From positions 1 through 6,883 of the forward strand of contig CANHAG010000067.1 of NCBI GenBank assembly GCA_947458525.1: 6,883 nt of DNA. Direction: 5' to 3'. A program made the position numbers and the translations under genes. Under the pieces are notes generated by a model. That model made no database searches. It was not told the origin of the DNA and saw nothing but the letters and a program-made list of their open reading frames with translations. Origin of the DNA: Rhodospirillaceae bacterium. Lineage in GTDB: Bacteria; Pseudomonadota; Alphaproteobacteria; Rickettsiales; UBA3002. Position 1 is the stretch's first letter. Each line of letters begins with the position of its first letter. Positions 1 to 6,375 of this stretch are shown in pieces.

Positions 1-893
1 ATGGGGATGGTGGCGTCAATCAGCACCACCACCACCTGCGCATATTGCAAGGCGCGCACCGTATCGGCTACGGCGAGTTTTTCGACCTTATCCTGAATAT
101 TGGCACGTTTGCGCATTCCGGCCGTATCCACGAGTTTCAGCGCCTGCCCGCGATGGGTAAAATCAATCGCAATCGCGTCGCGGGTGATGCCGGGTTCAGC
201 GCCCGTAAGCAACCGTTCCTCCCCCACTAGCGCGTTGATGAGGGTGGATTTGCCGGCATTAGGCCGGCCGATAATGGCAATCGAGAGTGGTGCCTGATGC
301 GTGGTGTGTGGTGCGGTTTTTTCGGTTTCTTCCGGTACGGTTTTTTTCACTTTTCTTGGGCGTTTGGGTTGGTCTTCCGCGCGTGCCACCTGCCAGCTGC
401 CACCTGCCATGTTCTTAATGGCCTCATACAACTCCCCCATCCCCTCGCCATGTTCGGCAGAAATAAGGGCGATGGTGTCAAACCCCAGCGAATAAAGGTC
501 GCTCAGTCCCTGACGTGCGGCGGCGCCTTCGGCTTTATTGCCCACCAGAATCACCGACTTGCCCGATGCCCGCAGCAGCTGGGCAAAATGCCGATCCACC
601 GGGGTGATGCCTGCGCGGATATCCACCAGCATGAGGAGCAGATCCGCCTCGCGTATGGCTTCTTCGGTTTGCTTGCGCATGCGGGCGGTGAGTGTGTGTT
701 CCGCCGCTTCTTCAAGCCCTGCCGTATCCATGAGGGTGAAGTCGAGATCCCCAAGGCTTCCCTGACCATAGCGCCGGTCTCGGGTAACGCCCGGCCGGTC
801 ATCCACCAGCGCCAGCTTCTTGCCGACCAGCCGGTTAAACAGCGTTGATTTGCCCACATTCGGCCGACCGATAATGGCGAGGACTGGCATCAT
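1..893 (-). CDS. der: Ribosome-assembly GTPase Der (EngA), C-terminal part cut off by the window edge
   Basis: This gene encodes the first 297 residues of Der, an essential cytoplasmic GTPase with two tandem G domains that acts in 50S ribosomal subunit maturation. Domain 1 shows G1 GRPNVGKST at residues 9-17, the switch PGVTRD at 34-39, G3 DTAG at 56-59, G4 NKAE at 119-122 and G5 SAEHGEG at 145-151. A charged linker rich in Lys, Pro and Glu covers about 170-202. Domain 2 shows GRPNAGKST at 209-217, PGITRD at 234-239 and DTAG at 256-259. The second G4 motif and the KH-like domain lie outside the window; full Der proteins have about 440-490 residues. NKAE instead of NKxD in domain 1 is, to my knowledge, usual in Alphaproteobacteria. 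The start is one of two adjacent ATGs (893 or 890); the second is better spaced from the upstream GGTGA. The gene starts 4 nt after the bamB stop, so it is probably the distal gene of the guaA operon. Identification is firm. Confidence 0.97.
   Translation of the reverse strand, partial: MMPVLAIIGRPNVGKSTLFNRLVGKKLALVDDRPGVTRDRRYGQGSLGDLDFTLMDTAGLEEAAEHTLTARMRKQTEEAIREADLLLMLVDIRAGITPVDRHFAQLLRASGKSVILVGNKAEGAAARQGLSDLYSLGFDTIALISAEHGEGMGELYEAIKNMAGGSWQVARAEDQPKRPRKVKKTVPEETEKTAPHTTHQAPLSIAIIGRPNAGKSTLINALVGEERLLTGAEPGITRDAIAIDFTHRGQALKLVDTAGMRKRANIQDKVEKLAVADTVRALQYAQVVVVLIDATIP
385..412. repeat. Two-copy 14-nt direct repeat inside der
   Basis: The 11-base string GCCACCTGCCA occurs at 385-395 and again at 399-409, giving a tandem repeat with a 14-nt period. 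Because 14 is not a multiple of three, the two copies are read in different frames, so this is a DNA-level duplication and not a peptide repeat. It encodes the end of the first G domain and the beginning of the inter-domain linker of Der, a region where length and sequence are expected to vary. It may be chance. Confidence 0.5.
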
Positions 894-897
894 GCTA

Positions 898-902
898 TCA
901 CC
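898..902 (-). promoter_or_regulatory. Candidate ribosome binding site of der
   Basis: The bases GGTGA, which include the bamB stop codon TGA, are the best Shine-Dalgarno match ahead of der. The spacer is 4 nt to the first ATG (893) and 7 nt to the second ATG (890). The spacing favours the second ATG as the real start, which would remove one Met from the protein. Sitting on the bamB stop, the site would couple der translation to bamB. Confidence 0.4.
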
Positions 903-2217
903 GGTACGCATACAGCGTGGCGTCTTCCGTCACCAGATAGAGCGTGCCGTTTACGATGATGGGTGTGGCGGCAATGCCCGAGGGAAGATCGATCGGCTCA
1001 CGCGCCGTGCCGTCGGCGGTGGAAAATTGCAGCAGATCCCCCTCAGCGGAAGCAACAAGCACGCGCCCACCGGCGAGCACCGGGCCGTAAAGTGTGGGCG
1101 TGACATCCCGCCCCTTATCGGTCTGTTTCAGCCCGGTTACCCAGCGCACCATGCCGTCGCGCTTGAACAGCGCCGCAAGCTCGTGTTCAATCGTCAGCAC
1201 AAAAAGCGCATTGCCCGATGCCCAGGGTGTTTCATGCGCACCCAGCCGCTGGCTCCAGAGCGGGCGGCCATTTATCAGGGCATTGGCCATCATCACCCCA
1301 CCGGCACTTACTACATACACCACCCCGTCCTGCACCACGGGCGTTGCGTCAATACCGCTGAAGGTGGAGGCGGCACGGGTGCGTGTGGGGGTGCCCACTG
1401 AATCTTCCCACAGCACGTTGCCGGTGGTGAGGCGCAGCGCCACAATCTGGCCGGAGGAATAGGCGCCAATCACCAGATCTTCGGCAATCACCGGTGAGGT
1501 GCCGGAGAAAAACCCAGCCGCTTCACGAATGCCGCGATGCGCCCAGATCGGCCCGCCTTTTTCTGTATCAAACGCGAGGGTCTGGTTATCTGCGGTAAGC
1601 ACCACCACGATGCCACCTTTCACCGCCGGGGCGCCGCGCACGGGCGCGCCTACATTGCTGCGCCAGCGCTGCTTGCCGGTAGCCGCATCCAGCGCCACGA
1701 GGCGGCCATAGCCGGTGGTGGCGTAGAGTGTGCCTGCGTCATAGGCGAGGCCGCCACCCAGAATTTCCTGCGCGTCTTCTTCGGTCGCCGCGTTACTCAC
1801 CCAGCGTTTATCGCTGATATCACCAAGAGCATGGGCGGAGATGAAGCCCGCTGCATCCATAGCATAGAGCGTACCTTCGGCAGCGATCGGGGCAACCGCG
1901 TCGCCGGTGCCGAAATCATTTCCTTCGCCAATACTGGCGCTGTCCTGCCGCGTGAGTGTTTTTGGCAGTGCTGGCACCCCGCCCGCCATGGCGGCTGAGG
2001 GCGAGCGCCAGGCGTCATTCGCCGAGGCTTCTGGAACATCCACCGGCGTGCGCTGGCTTTCTTCATTTGGCTTTAGAAGTGTGTCGCTTGCCAGCACTTC
2101 GTAACGTTCGCCGGGTATGCGCTTGATCTCGGGTGGGTCACCGCCCATCCAGCTTGGAATTTCGCAGGCGGAAACCAGCATAAGCGCGAGCACAGAAGCA
2201 TAGGCGCGCCGGGTCAT
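898..2217 (-). CDS. bamB: Outer-membrane assembly lipoprotein BamB (PQQ-like beta-propeller)
   Basis: This 439-residue protein is a predicted periplasmic lipoprotein of the BAM complex, which folds beta-barrel proteins into the outer membrane. Residues 1-17 form a lipoprotein signal peptide with positively charged Arg3 and Arg4, a hydrophobic core and the lipobox V15-S-A-C18; Cys18 would be lipidated. Residues 19-105 are a low-complexity linker. From about 105 to the end it is a beta-propeller, with the blade motif D-x-x-(T)-G-x-x-x-W visible as GKQRW (181-185), GGPIW (221-225), GNVLW (266-270), GRPLW (317-321) and GMVRW (355-359). The conserved SGIDATPVV is at 287-295. E. coli BamB has 392 residues; the excess here is mainly in the N-terminal linker. 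The ATG is preceded by AGGGA with an 8-nt spacer (2226-2230) inside the upstream gene, and overlaps that gene's stop as ATGA. Position between a YfgM-like gene and der matches the E. coli yfgM-bamB-der order, supporting BamB over another PQQ-repeat protein. Confidence 0.93.
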   Translation of the reverse strand: MTRRAYASVLALMLVSACEIPSWMGGDPPEIKRIPGERYEVLASDTLLKPNEESQRTPVDVPEASANDAWRSPSAAMAGGVPALPKTLTRQDSASIGEGNDFGTGDAVAPIAAEGTLYAMDAAGFISAHALGDISDKRWVSNAATEEDAQEILGGGLAYDAGTLYATTGYGRLVALDAATGKQRWRSNVGAPVRGAPAVKGGIVVVLTADNQTLAFDTEKGGPIWAHRGIREAAGFFSGTSPVIAEDLVIGAYSSGQIVALRLTTGNVLWEDSVGTPTRTRAASTFSGIDATPVVQDGVVYVVSAGGVMMANALINGRPLWSQRLGAHETPWASGNALFVLTIEHELAALFKRDGMVRWVTGLKQTDKGRDVTPTLYGPVLAGGRVLVASAEGDLLQFSTADGTAREPIDLPSGIAATPIIVNGTLYLVTEDATLYAYR

Positions 2218-2876
2218 GGTGTGGTTCCCTGTTTTTTCTGGTTGCGCATCACCGCCCCCCAGCTGCCTGATTGCTGGCGGATGAGTGCAGGGGTTTCAGC
2301 GTTTGATTGCAGCTGGTCAAGCAGCGCCTTCGCTTCACGGGTATTGCCTTCCTGCCAGAGGCGGGCAGCGTTCAACTGCATCAGCACCGGCGCAAGCGGG
2401 GAAGGGGTATCGCCGTGGCAAACCGGGGGGATACCAGCATTACTGCCAAGGCTTATCAGATGCAGACAGGCCTGATCGCGCCAGTAAAGATCATGGCCTT
2501 CGGGCGCAATCACGATATTCTGCAGCACGCGCGTGGCGGCTTTGGTTTTTTTCTGCGCCATGAGCGCGCGCGCCTGCCAGAGCTTCACCACATCTGCCAG
2601 TGAGCCGCGCGCCTGATGCCGCAGCTGCTCGAATTTTTTAGCCGCAACCGCAAATTCCTCGCGCTGGTAATGCGCCTGCGCCTCAGCAAAGGCGAGGGTG
2701 GCAGCCTCGGCCTGCTGGCGCTGATAATGCCGCCAGACACTGTTACCCGCAGTGACCAGCACCAGCATCAGCGCGGCAGCAAACACCGGCCAGCGATAGT
2801 GCTGCCAGAGCCGGTGCAGCCGGTCGGCGCGCACCGCGTCATTCACTTCACGAATCAGTACATCATCCTCGGCCAT
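2214..2876 (-). CDS. YfgM-like inner-membrane protein with periplasmic TPR-like domain
   Basis: This 220-residue protein has a short cytoplasmic N-terminus (1-28), one transmembrane segment at about 29-47 (from W29 to V47, followed by basic R49, H50, R53), and a helical, TPR-like periplasmic part. The N-terminal pattern DVLIREVNDAVRADR before the membrane segment is typical of the TPR_21/YfgM family. In E. coli YfgM associates with the SecYEG translocon and periplasmic chaperones, a role I infer here only from architecture and from the position directly before bamB and der. Helical repeats can be traced at about 58-88, 95-122 and 163-190. Two cysteines, C137 and C153, lie on the periplasmic side and flank a Gly/Pro-rich stretch. 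The ATG lies 3 nt after the guaA stop; GGGAG at 2883-2887 with a 6-nt spacer is a good ribosome binding site. The end overlaps bamB by 4 nt. The family is fairly sure; the exact function is not. Confidence 0.85.
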   Translation of the reverse strand: MAEDDVLIREVNDAVRADRLHRLWQHYRWPVFAAALMLVLVTAGNSVWRHYQRQQAEAATLAFAEAQAHYQREEFAVAAKKFEQLRHQARGSLADVVKLWQARALMAQKKTKAATRVLQNIVIAPEGHDLYWRDQACLHLISLGSNAGIPPVCHGDTPSPLAPVLMQLNAARLWQEGNTREAKALLDQLQSNAETPALIRQQSGSWGAVMRNQKKQGTTP

Positions 2877-2879
2877 GCG

Positions 2880-4430
2880 TTACTCCCATTCAATCGTGGC
2901 GGGGGGCTTGCTTGTAATATCATAGACCACCCGGTTAATGCCACGTACTTCATTGACGATACGCACGGCAATCGCGTGGAGGATATCGCTTGGGAAATGG
3001 AATACATCCGCCGTCATACCGTCGGTCGAGGTGACAGCACGCAGCGCGCAGACATATTCATAGGTGCGGGCATCGCCCATCACCCCCACCGTGCGCACGG
3101 GCAGGAGCACGGCAAAGGCCTGCCAGATTTTGTCGTAAAGCCCGTGGCGGCGCAGTTCTTCGAGATACACCGCATCCGCTTTCCTGAGCAGTTCCAGCTT
3201 CTCGCGGGTGATGTCACCGGGGATGCGAATGGCAAGGCCGGGTCCCGGAAACGGGTGGCGGTGAACGAGGTCATGAGCAATACCCAGCGCCTCGCCCAGC
3301 GCACGCACTTCATCCTTGAAGAGCTCACGCAGGGGTTCGATAAGTGCCAGCTTCATCCGCGCCGGAAGCCCCCCGACATTATGGTGCGATTTGATGGTGA
3401 CAGAGGGACCGCCATGGAAAGAGACGGACTCAATCACATCCGGGTAGAGTGTGCCCTGGGCGAGAAAGGCCGCATCCGGAAACTGGCTGGCCTCATGCTC
3501 GAATACTTCAATGAAGGTCTCGCCGATGATTTTACGCTTGCGTTCCGGGTCACTCACCCCGCTGAGCCGCTGTAAGAACAACATGCTCGCATCCACATAG
3601 GTGAGGGGGATGTTATATTCCTCCACAAAGCGGCGATGGACTTCCTCGCCCTCCTTCAATCGCAACATGCCGGTATCCACAAAAATCGAGATCAGCTGAT
3701 CGCCGATGGCTTCGTGCAGCAGCTTGGCGACAACGGAAGAATCCACCCCGCCACTCACCCCGCAAATCACTTTCTTATTACCCACCTGCGCGCGGATGGC
3801 GGCGATCGCTTCGCTGCGGAAAGCGCCCATCGTCCAGTCGCCCTCAGCCCCGCAAATCTCGCGCACAAAGCGCGCGATGATTCTGGCGCCGTCGGGCGTG
3901 TGCACTACTTCCGGGTGGAATTGCAGCCCGTAAATTCTGCGCGCCTCATCAGCAATCGCCGCATAGGGGGCAGACTCCGTACGGGCGATGACGGTGAAGC
4001 CGGGCGGGAGCTGATCTACCTTGTCGCCGTGGCTCATCCAGACCTGGGGCTGCTGGCCTTTTTTCCAGATCTCGTGGGTGAGGGAAGAGTCTTCCACCAC
4101 CTCCAGCTGCGCCCGGCCGAATTCACGTGTGGTGCCGGGGGTGACGCGGCCACCCAGAAGAGAGCAGATGAGCTGCTCGCCATAACAAATGCCAAGCACA
4201 GGCAGGCCGAGGGCGAAAATCCCCGCATCAACGCGTGGTGAAAAATTTTCATGCACCGAGGCAGGGCCGCCGGAAAGAATCATACCGCAAGCGCCAAATG
4301 CCTTGATTTCTGATAAGGAAACCGTGCAGGGGCGGATTTCCGAATACACCCCCGCCTCGCGCACACGCCTTGCGATGAGCTGTGTCACCTGCGAGCCGAA
4401 ATCAAGAATCAGAATACGCTGATGCGCCAC
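2880..4430 (-). CDS. guaA: GMP synthase (glutamine-hydrolysing)
   Basis: GuaA converts XMP, ATP and glutamine to GMP in the cytoplasm, the last step of de novo guanine nucleotide synthesis. The protein has 516 residues, close to the usual 510-525. The class I amidotransferase domain covers about 5-195, with the triad Cys82 (GICYGEQ, 80-86), His172 and Glu174 (FHPE, 171-174). The ATP-pyrophosphatase domain follows, with the PP-loop SGGVDSS at 226-232. The C-terminal dimerisation domain carries [16 protein letters not shown] and ends in the family-typical KPPATIEWE. The residue after Gly84 is Glu where many GuaA proteins have Met. The start is GTG at 4430; an in-frame TGA lies five codons upstream (4443-4445) and the conserved [12 protein letters not shown] follows at once, so no longer or much shorter start is likely. 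It opens the block continued by the YfgM-like gene, bamB and der, and may have its own promoter in the gap before it. Confidence 0.98.
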   Translation of the reverse strand: MAHQRILILDFGSQVTQLIARRVREAGVYSEIRPCTVSLSEIKAFGACGMILSGGPASVHENFSPRVDAGIFALGLPVLGICYGEQLICSLLGGRVTPGTTREFGRAQLEVVEDSSLTHEIWKKGQQPQVWMSHGDKVDQLPPGFTVIARTESAPYAAIADEARRIYGLQFHPEVVHTPDGARIIARFVREICGAEGDWTMGAFRSEAIAAIRAQVGNKKVICGVSGGVDSSVVAKLLHEAIGDQLISIFVDTGMLRLKEGEEVHRRFVEEYNIPLTYVDASMLFLQRLSGVSDPERKRKIIGETFIEVFEHEASQFPDAAFLAQGTLYPDVIESVSFHGGPSVTIKSHHNVGGLPARMKLALIEPLRELFKDEVRALGEALGIAHDLVHRHPFPGPGLAIRIPGDITREKLELLRKADAVYLEELRRHGLYDKIWQAFAVLLPVRTVGVMGDARTYEYVCALRAVTSTDGMTADVFHFPSDILHAIAVRIVNEVRGINRVVYDITSKPPATIEWE

Positions 4431-4457
4431 CCAAGCCCCCGGTCAAATGATGGGCGG
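4427..4457 (-). promoter_or_regulatory. Possible hairpin covering the guaA start codon
   Basis: On the minus strand CCGCCCA (4457-4451) can pair with TGGGTGG (4433-4427), giving 7 bp with one G-U pair and a 17-nt loop. The right arm contains the GTG start of guaA, and the only Shine-Dalgarno-like run, GGGGG at 4436-4440, lies in the loop. Such a structure could limit initiation on guaA and couple it to conditions or ribosome traffic. It is a reading of the sequence only; no known riboswitch class is recognised here. Confidence 0.3.
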
Positions 4458-4462
4458 TTCTA

Positions 4463-4509
4463 GCCTGAAGTGCTTGCGCTGTATAGGGGATTTGTAAGTT
4501 TTTTCAGGC
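4463..4509. repeat. 7-bp inverted repeat bracketing the promoter candidate
   Basis: On the minus strand GCCTGAA (4509-4503) is matched exactly by its inverse TTCAGGC (4469-4463), with 33 nt between the arms. The left arm overlaps the candidate -35 element and the right arm falls just after the expected transcription start. The loop is too long and lacks the U-run for a rho-independent terminator. It could be a divided operator or chance. Confidence 0.35.
4480..4507 (-). promoter_or_regulatory. Weak sigma70-like promoter candidate for guaA
   Basis: The gap between nagZ and guaA contains CTGAAA (4507-4502, 4 of 6 matches to TTGACA), a 16-nt spacer and TATACA (4485-4480, 4 of 6 matches to TATAAT). 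The local sequence is the most AT-rich part of the gap. Transcription would begin near 4473 and leave a leader of about 40 nt before the GTG. The match is weak, and guaA could equally be served by read-through from nagZ, since no terminator is visible between them. Confidence 0.27.
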
Positions 4510-4530
4510 ATGAGTGACGGGCGCATCATT

Positions 4531-5517
4531 TTACACTTCGGTATTTAGGCATAGGTTTTCCCATTCCTGAAGCTCAGTTACGCTGAGCGTCTGGATAAGG
4601 GGTAAGGCGCGTGTAGCGCTGGTGGCACGGCGCAGGCTGTCGCCCTCAAGGGCGGGGGTATGGGCGGCGATTTCAGCCATTTCCGCCATTACACCGTTAC
4701 AATGCAGCACAAGATCACAGCCTGAATTGAGCGTGGCTTGGGTGCGCGCGGCATAGGTGCCGGTGAGCGCTTTCATCGAGAGATCATCGCTCATCAAAAG
4801 CCCGTCAAACCCGATTTTCTGTCGGATATAGCGGATGACAACCGGGGAATGGGTGGCGCAGTGCGCCCCATCAAGCGCGGTGTAGCGTATATGCGCCGTC
4901 ATCCCCAACGGCAGGTCGCGTAGCGCCCGAAAAGGCGCAAAATCGGTGCGTTCGAGCAGTTCGAGTGGTGCATCCACCACGGGCAATTCATAGTGACTAT
5001 CCGCCATCGCCCGCCCATGGCCGGGAATATGTTTGAGCACCGGCAGAATACCGCCCGCCATCAACCCCTCTGCCTGAGCGCGGGCGAGGGGGGTGACTTC
5101 CTCCGCCGTCAGTCCAAATGCGCGGTCGCCGATTATATCGTGGCTGCCGGGCGTGGGAATATCTGCCAGTGGCGCGCAATCAGTGGTGATGCCAAGGGCT
5201 GCAAGCTCCGCTGCCATAACCCTTGCATTCAGCCGCACCGCATCAGGAGTTTTGAAGAAACGTGCGGGCGGGTATCTGCGCCAGTGCGGCGGTTTCAGGC
5301 GCGCTGCGCGCCCGCCTTCCTGATCAATCAGGATGGAAGCGAAGGGATGTTTGAGAAGCGAACGGATTTCGTAAATAAGGGTGCGAAGCTGTGCTGGTTC
5401 ATAGCAATTACGTGCAAAAAGAATCACGCCGTAGGGCTGTTCGCGCTGTAAAAATTCCTGCTCCACCGCCGTAAGGCGTGCGCCCGCTACCCCGCAAATG
5501 AAGGCTTTCGCGCTCAC
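4531..5517 (-). CDS. nagZ: Beta-N-acetylglucosaminidase NagZ (glycoside hydrolase family 3)
   Basis: NagZ is a cytoplasmic enzyme that removes GlcNAc from GlcNAc-anhydroMurNAc peptides during peptidoglycan recycling; in bacteria with inducible AmpC its products signal beta-lactamase expression. The 328-residue protein is a single GH3 TIM-barrel domain, near the usual 330-340. Visible motifs are LIDQEGGR (63-70), GDRAFG (130-135), the substrate-binding KHIPGHGR (162-169), the catalytic Asp-His loop ADSH (172-175, acid/base dyad D173 and H175), and FDGLLMSDDLSMKA (237-250), in which D244 is the expected nucleophile. All key residues are present, so the enzyme should be active. The start is GTG at 5517, immediately after the TAG of the SPOR gene; no strong Shine-Dalgarno is seen, so translation probably depends on reinitiation. 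The next in-frame ATG is at codon 101, well inside the domain, and the N-terminus matches family starts. scpA/scpB, often found after nagZ in Alphaproteobacteria, are absent here. Confidence 0.96.
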   Translation of the reverse strand: MSAKAFICGVAGARLTAVEQEFLQREQPYGVILFARNCYEPAQLRTLIYEIRSLLKHPFASILIDQEGGRAARLKPPHWRRYPPARFFKTPDAVRLNARVMAAELAALGITTDCAPLADIPTPGSHDIIGDRAFGLTAEEVTPLARAQAEGLMAGGILPVLKHIPGHGRAMADSHYELPVVDAPLELLERTDFAPFRALRDLPLGMTAHIRYTALDGAHCATHSPVVIRYIRQKIGFDGLLMSDDLSMKALTGTYAARTQATLNSGCDLVLHCNGVMAEMAEIAAHTPALEGDSLRRATSATRALPLIQTLSVTELQEWENLCLNTEV

Positions 5518-6375
5518 CTACTTACCGGCATAGAAACAGGATTGCCCCTTGGCGCTCAGCGCGGTGCAGGCACTTTTCGCCGCCTCCGCCGAGGCAAAAC
5601 CAGATGCGCGCAGGCGGTAAAATGTCCCATTGGGCAGATCAGCACGTAGAATCACAAAGCTGTGATTCCCAAGAATTTCGGCATGTTTTGCGCGTGCTTT
5701 TTTCCAGTAATTCTCAGCCTCAGCCTGCGACTTAAACGCCCCCAGCTGAATTTTGAACGCGCCCGTAGCAGGCGCAGGCTTGGCCTTTACCTGTGCTGCG
5801 GGTGTGGGCAAAATAGGCTCTGCGGGTGCTTCTTTCGGTGCCACCACCATAGGAGGTGATGCGGGTGGTGAAGCAGGTGGTGCTGCGGGAGGTGGTGGTG
5901 GCGTTTCCTGAGTCGCCTCCTTCACGTGCGCTTCACGGGCGGAGATTTCGTTTTTCGCCAGCTGGGCGTTAATTTCCGCTTCCGCAGTATCCGGTTTTTT
6001 CAGCGTATCATTGACCCATGTTTTAGTCTGGCTTTCTTCCTGCGCTATCGGCTCTTCCGGTGCGGCCAGCAAGTGTTCAACTTTTTTAGATTCACTCCCA
6101 GCGCCCGGTGCAATAGCGTCGTAAATCGTTTTATCCTGATTGGGGAAAGAGGCACCACCCGGCTCCTCGGGCGCGACTTTGATCGGTGTTTCATCCGCGT
6201 TAATCACCACCAGAGAGGAGGAATCATCCTCCTGCGCGCGGTATGCATACCAGGCCAGCGCCACAAACCCAACAAGCGCAATCGCCAGCACCAGCCACGA
6301 AATCGGCAACCCGGTGCGGGCAGATCTTTCTTCATTTTCCGTGAAATCATCAAACTCGTCAAAATCGGCTCTCAT
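5518..6375 (-). CDS. Membrane-anchored SPOR-domain protein
   Basis: This 285-residue protein has an acidic cytoplasmic N-terminus (1-22), one transmembrane segment at about 24-44 (ISWLVLAIALVGFVALAWYA), a long periplasmic linker rich in Glu, Ala and Pro (about 45-203), and a C-terminal SPOR domain at about 204-285. The SPOR domain begins GAFKIQLGAFKSQAEAENYW and ends with the typical pair of cysteines, C270 and C280. SPOR domains bind glycan strands lacking stem peptides and often bring proteins to the division septum; a septal or wall-surveillance role is inferred. The linker includes a proline-rich run (159-175) coded by a 12-nt tandem repeat. The ATG overlaps the argS stop as ATGA, and AAGGAG (6384-6389) with an 8-nt spacer gives a strong ribosome binding site. 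Its stop abuts the nagZ start. The argS-SPOR-nagZ order is common in Alphaproteobacteria. No individual gene name is justified. Confidence 0.92.
   Translation of the reverse strand: MRADFDEFDDFTENEERSARTGLPISWLVLAIALVGFVALAWYAYRAQEDDSSSLVVINADETPIKVAPEEPGGASFPNQDKTIYDAIAPGAGSESKKVEHLLAAPEEPIAQEESQTKTWVNDTLKKPDTAEAEINAQLAKNEISAREAHVKEATQETPPPPPAAPPASPPASPPMVVAPKEAPAEPILPTPAAQVKAKPAPATGAFKIQLGAFKSQAEAENYWKKARAKHAEILGNHSFVILRADLPNGTFYRLRASGFASAEAAKSACTALSAKGQSCFYAGK
5852..5899. repeat. 12-nt imperfect tandem repeat coding a PPA(S/A) linker
   Basis: Four successive 12-nt units can be laid out at 5852-5863, 5864-5875, 5876-5887 and 5888-5899. On the plus strand they read GGAGGTGATGCG, GGTGGTGAAGCA, GGTGGTGCTGCG and GGAGGTGGTGGT. 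On the coding strand they give Pro-Pro-Ala-Ser or Pro-Pro-Ala-Ala tetrapeptides within the linker of the SPOR protein. The unit is in frame (four codons), so gain or loss of copies would change only linker length. Confidence 0.7.

Noticed and set aside
23..35. CAC triplet run as a microsatellite.
   Set aside because: It is only four or so GTG codons encoding the Val-rich strand of the second Der G domain (V287-V290).
820..1401. 193-codon plus-strand frame opposite bamB and the der start.
   Set aside because: Antisense shadow of bamB; low-complexity translation with no family resemblance.
2616..3575. Long open frame of 319 codons on the plus strand opposite guaA and the YfgM-like gene.
   Set aside because: It runs antisense across two well-supported genes and their junction, has no recognisable domain, and is explained by the codon bias of the minus-strand genes.
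3636..4241. 201-codon plus-strand frame opposite guaA.
   Set aside because: Antisense shadow; the minus strand encodes conserved GuaA catalytic motifs throughout.
4431..4530. Rho-independent terminator after nagZ.
   Set aside because: The T-run at 4499-4504 reads as A on the transcript and no GC-rich stem is followed by a U-run on the minus strand; the GCCTGAA inverted repeat has a 33-nt loop.
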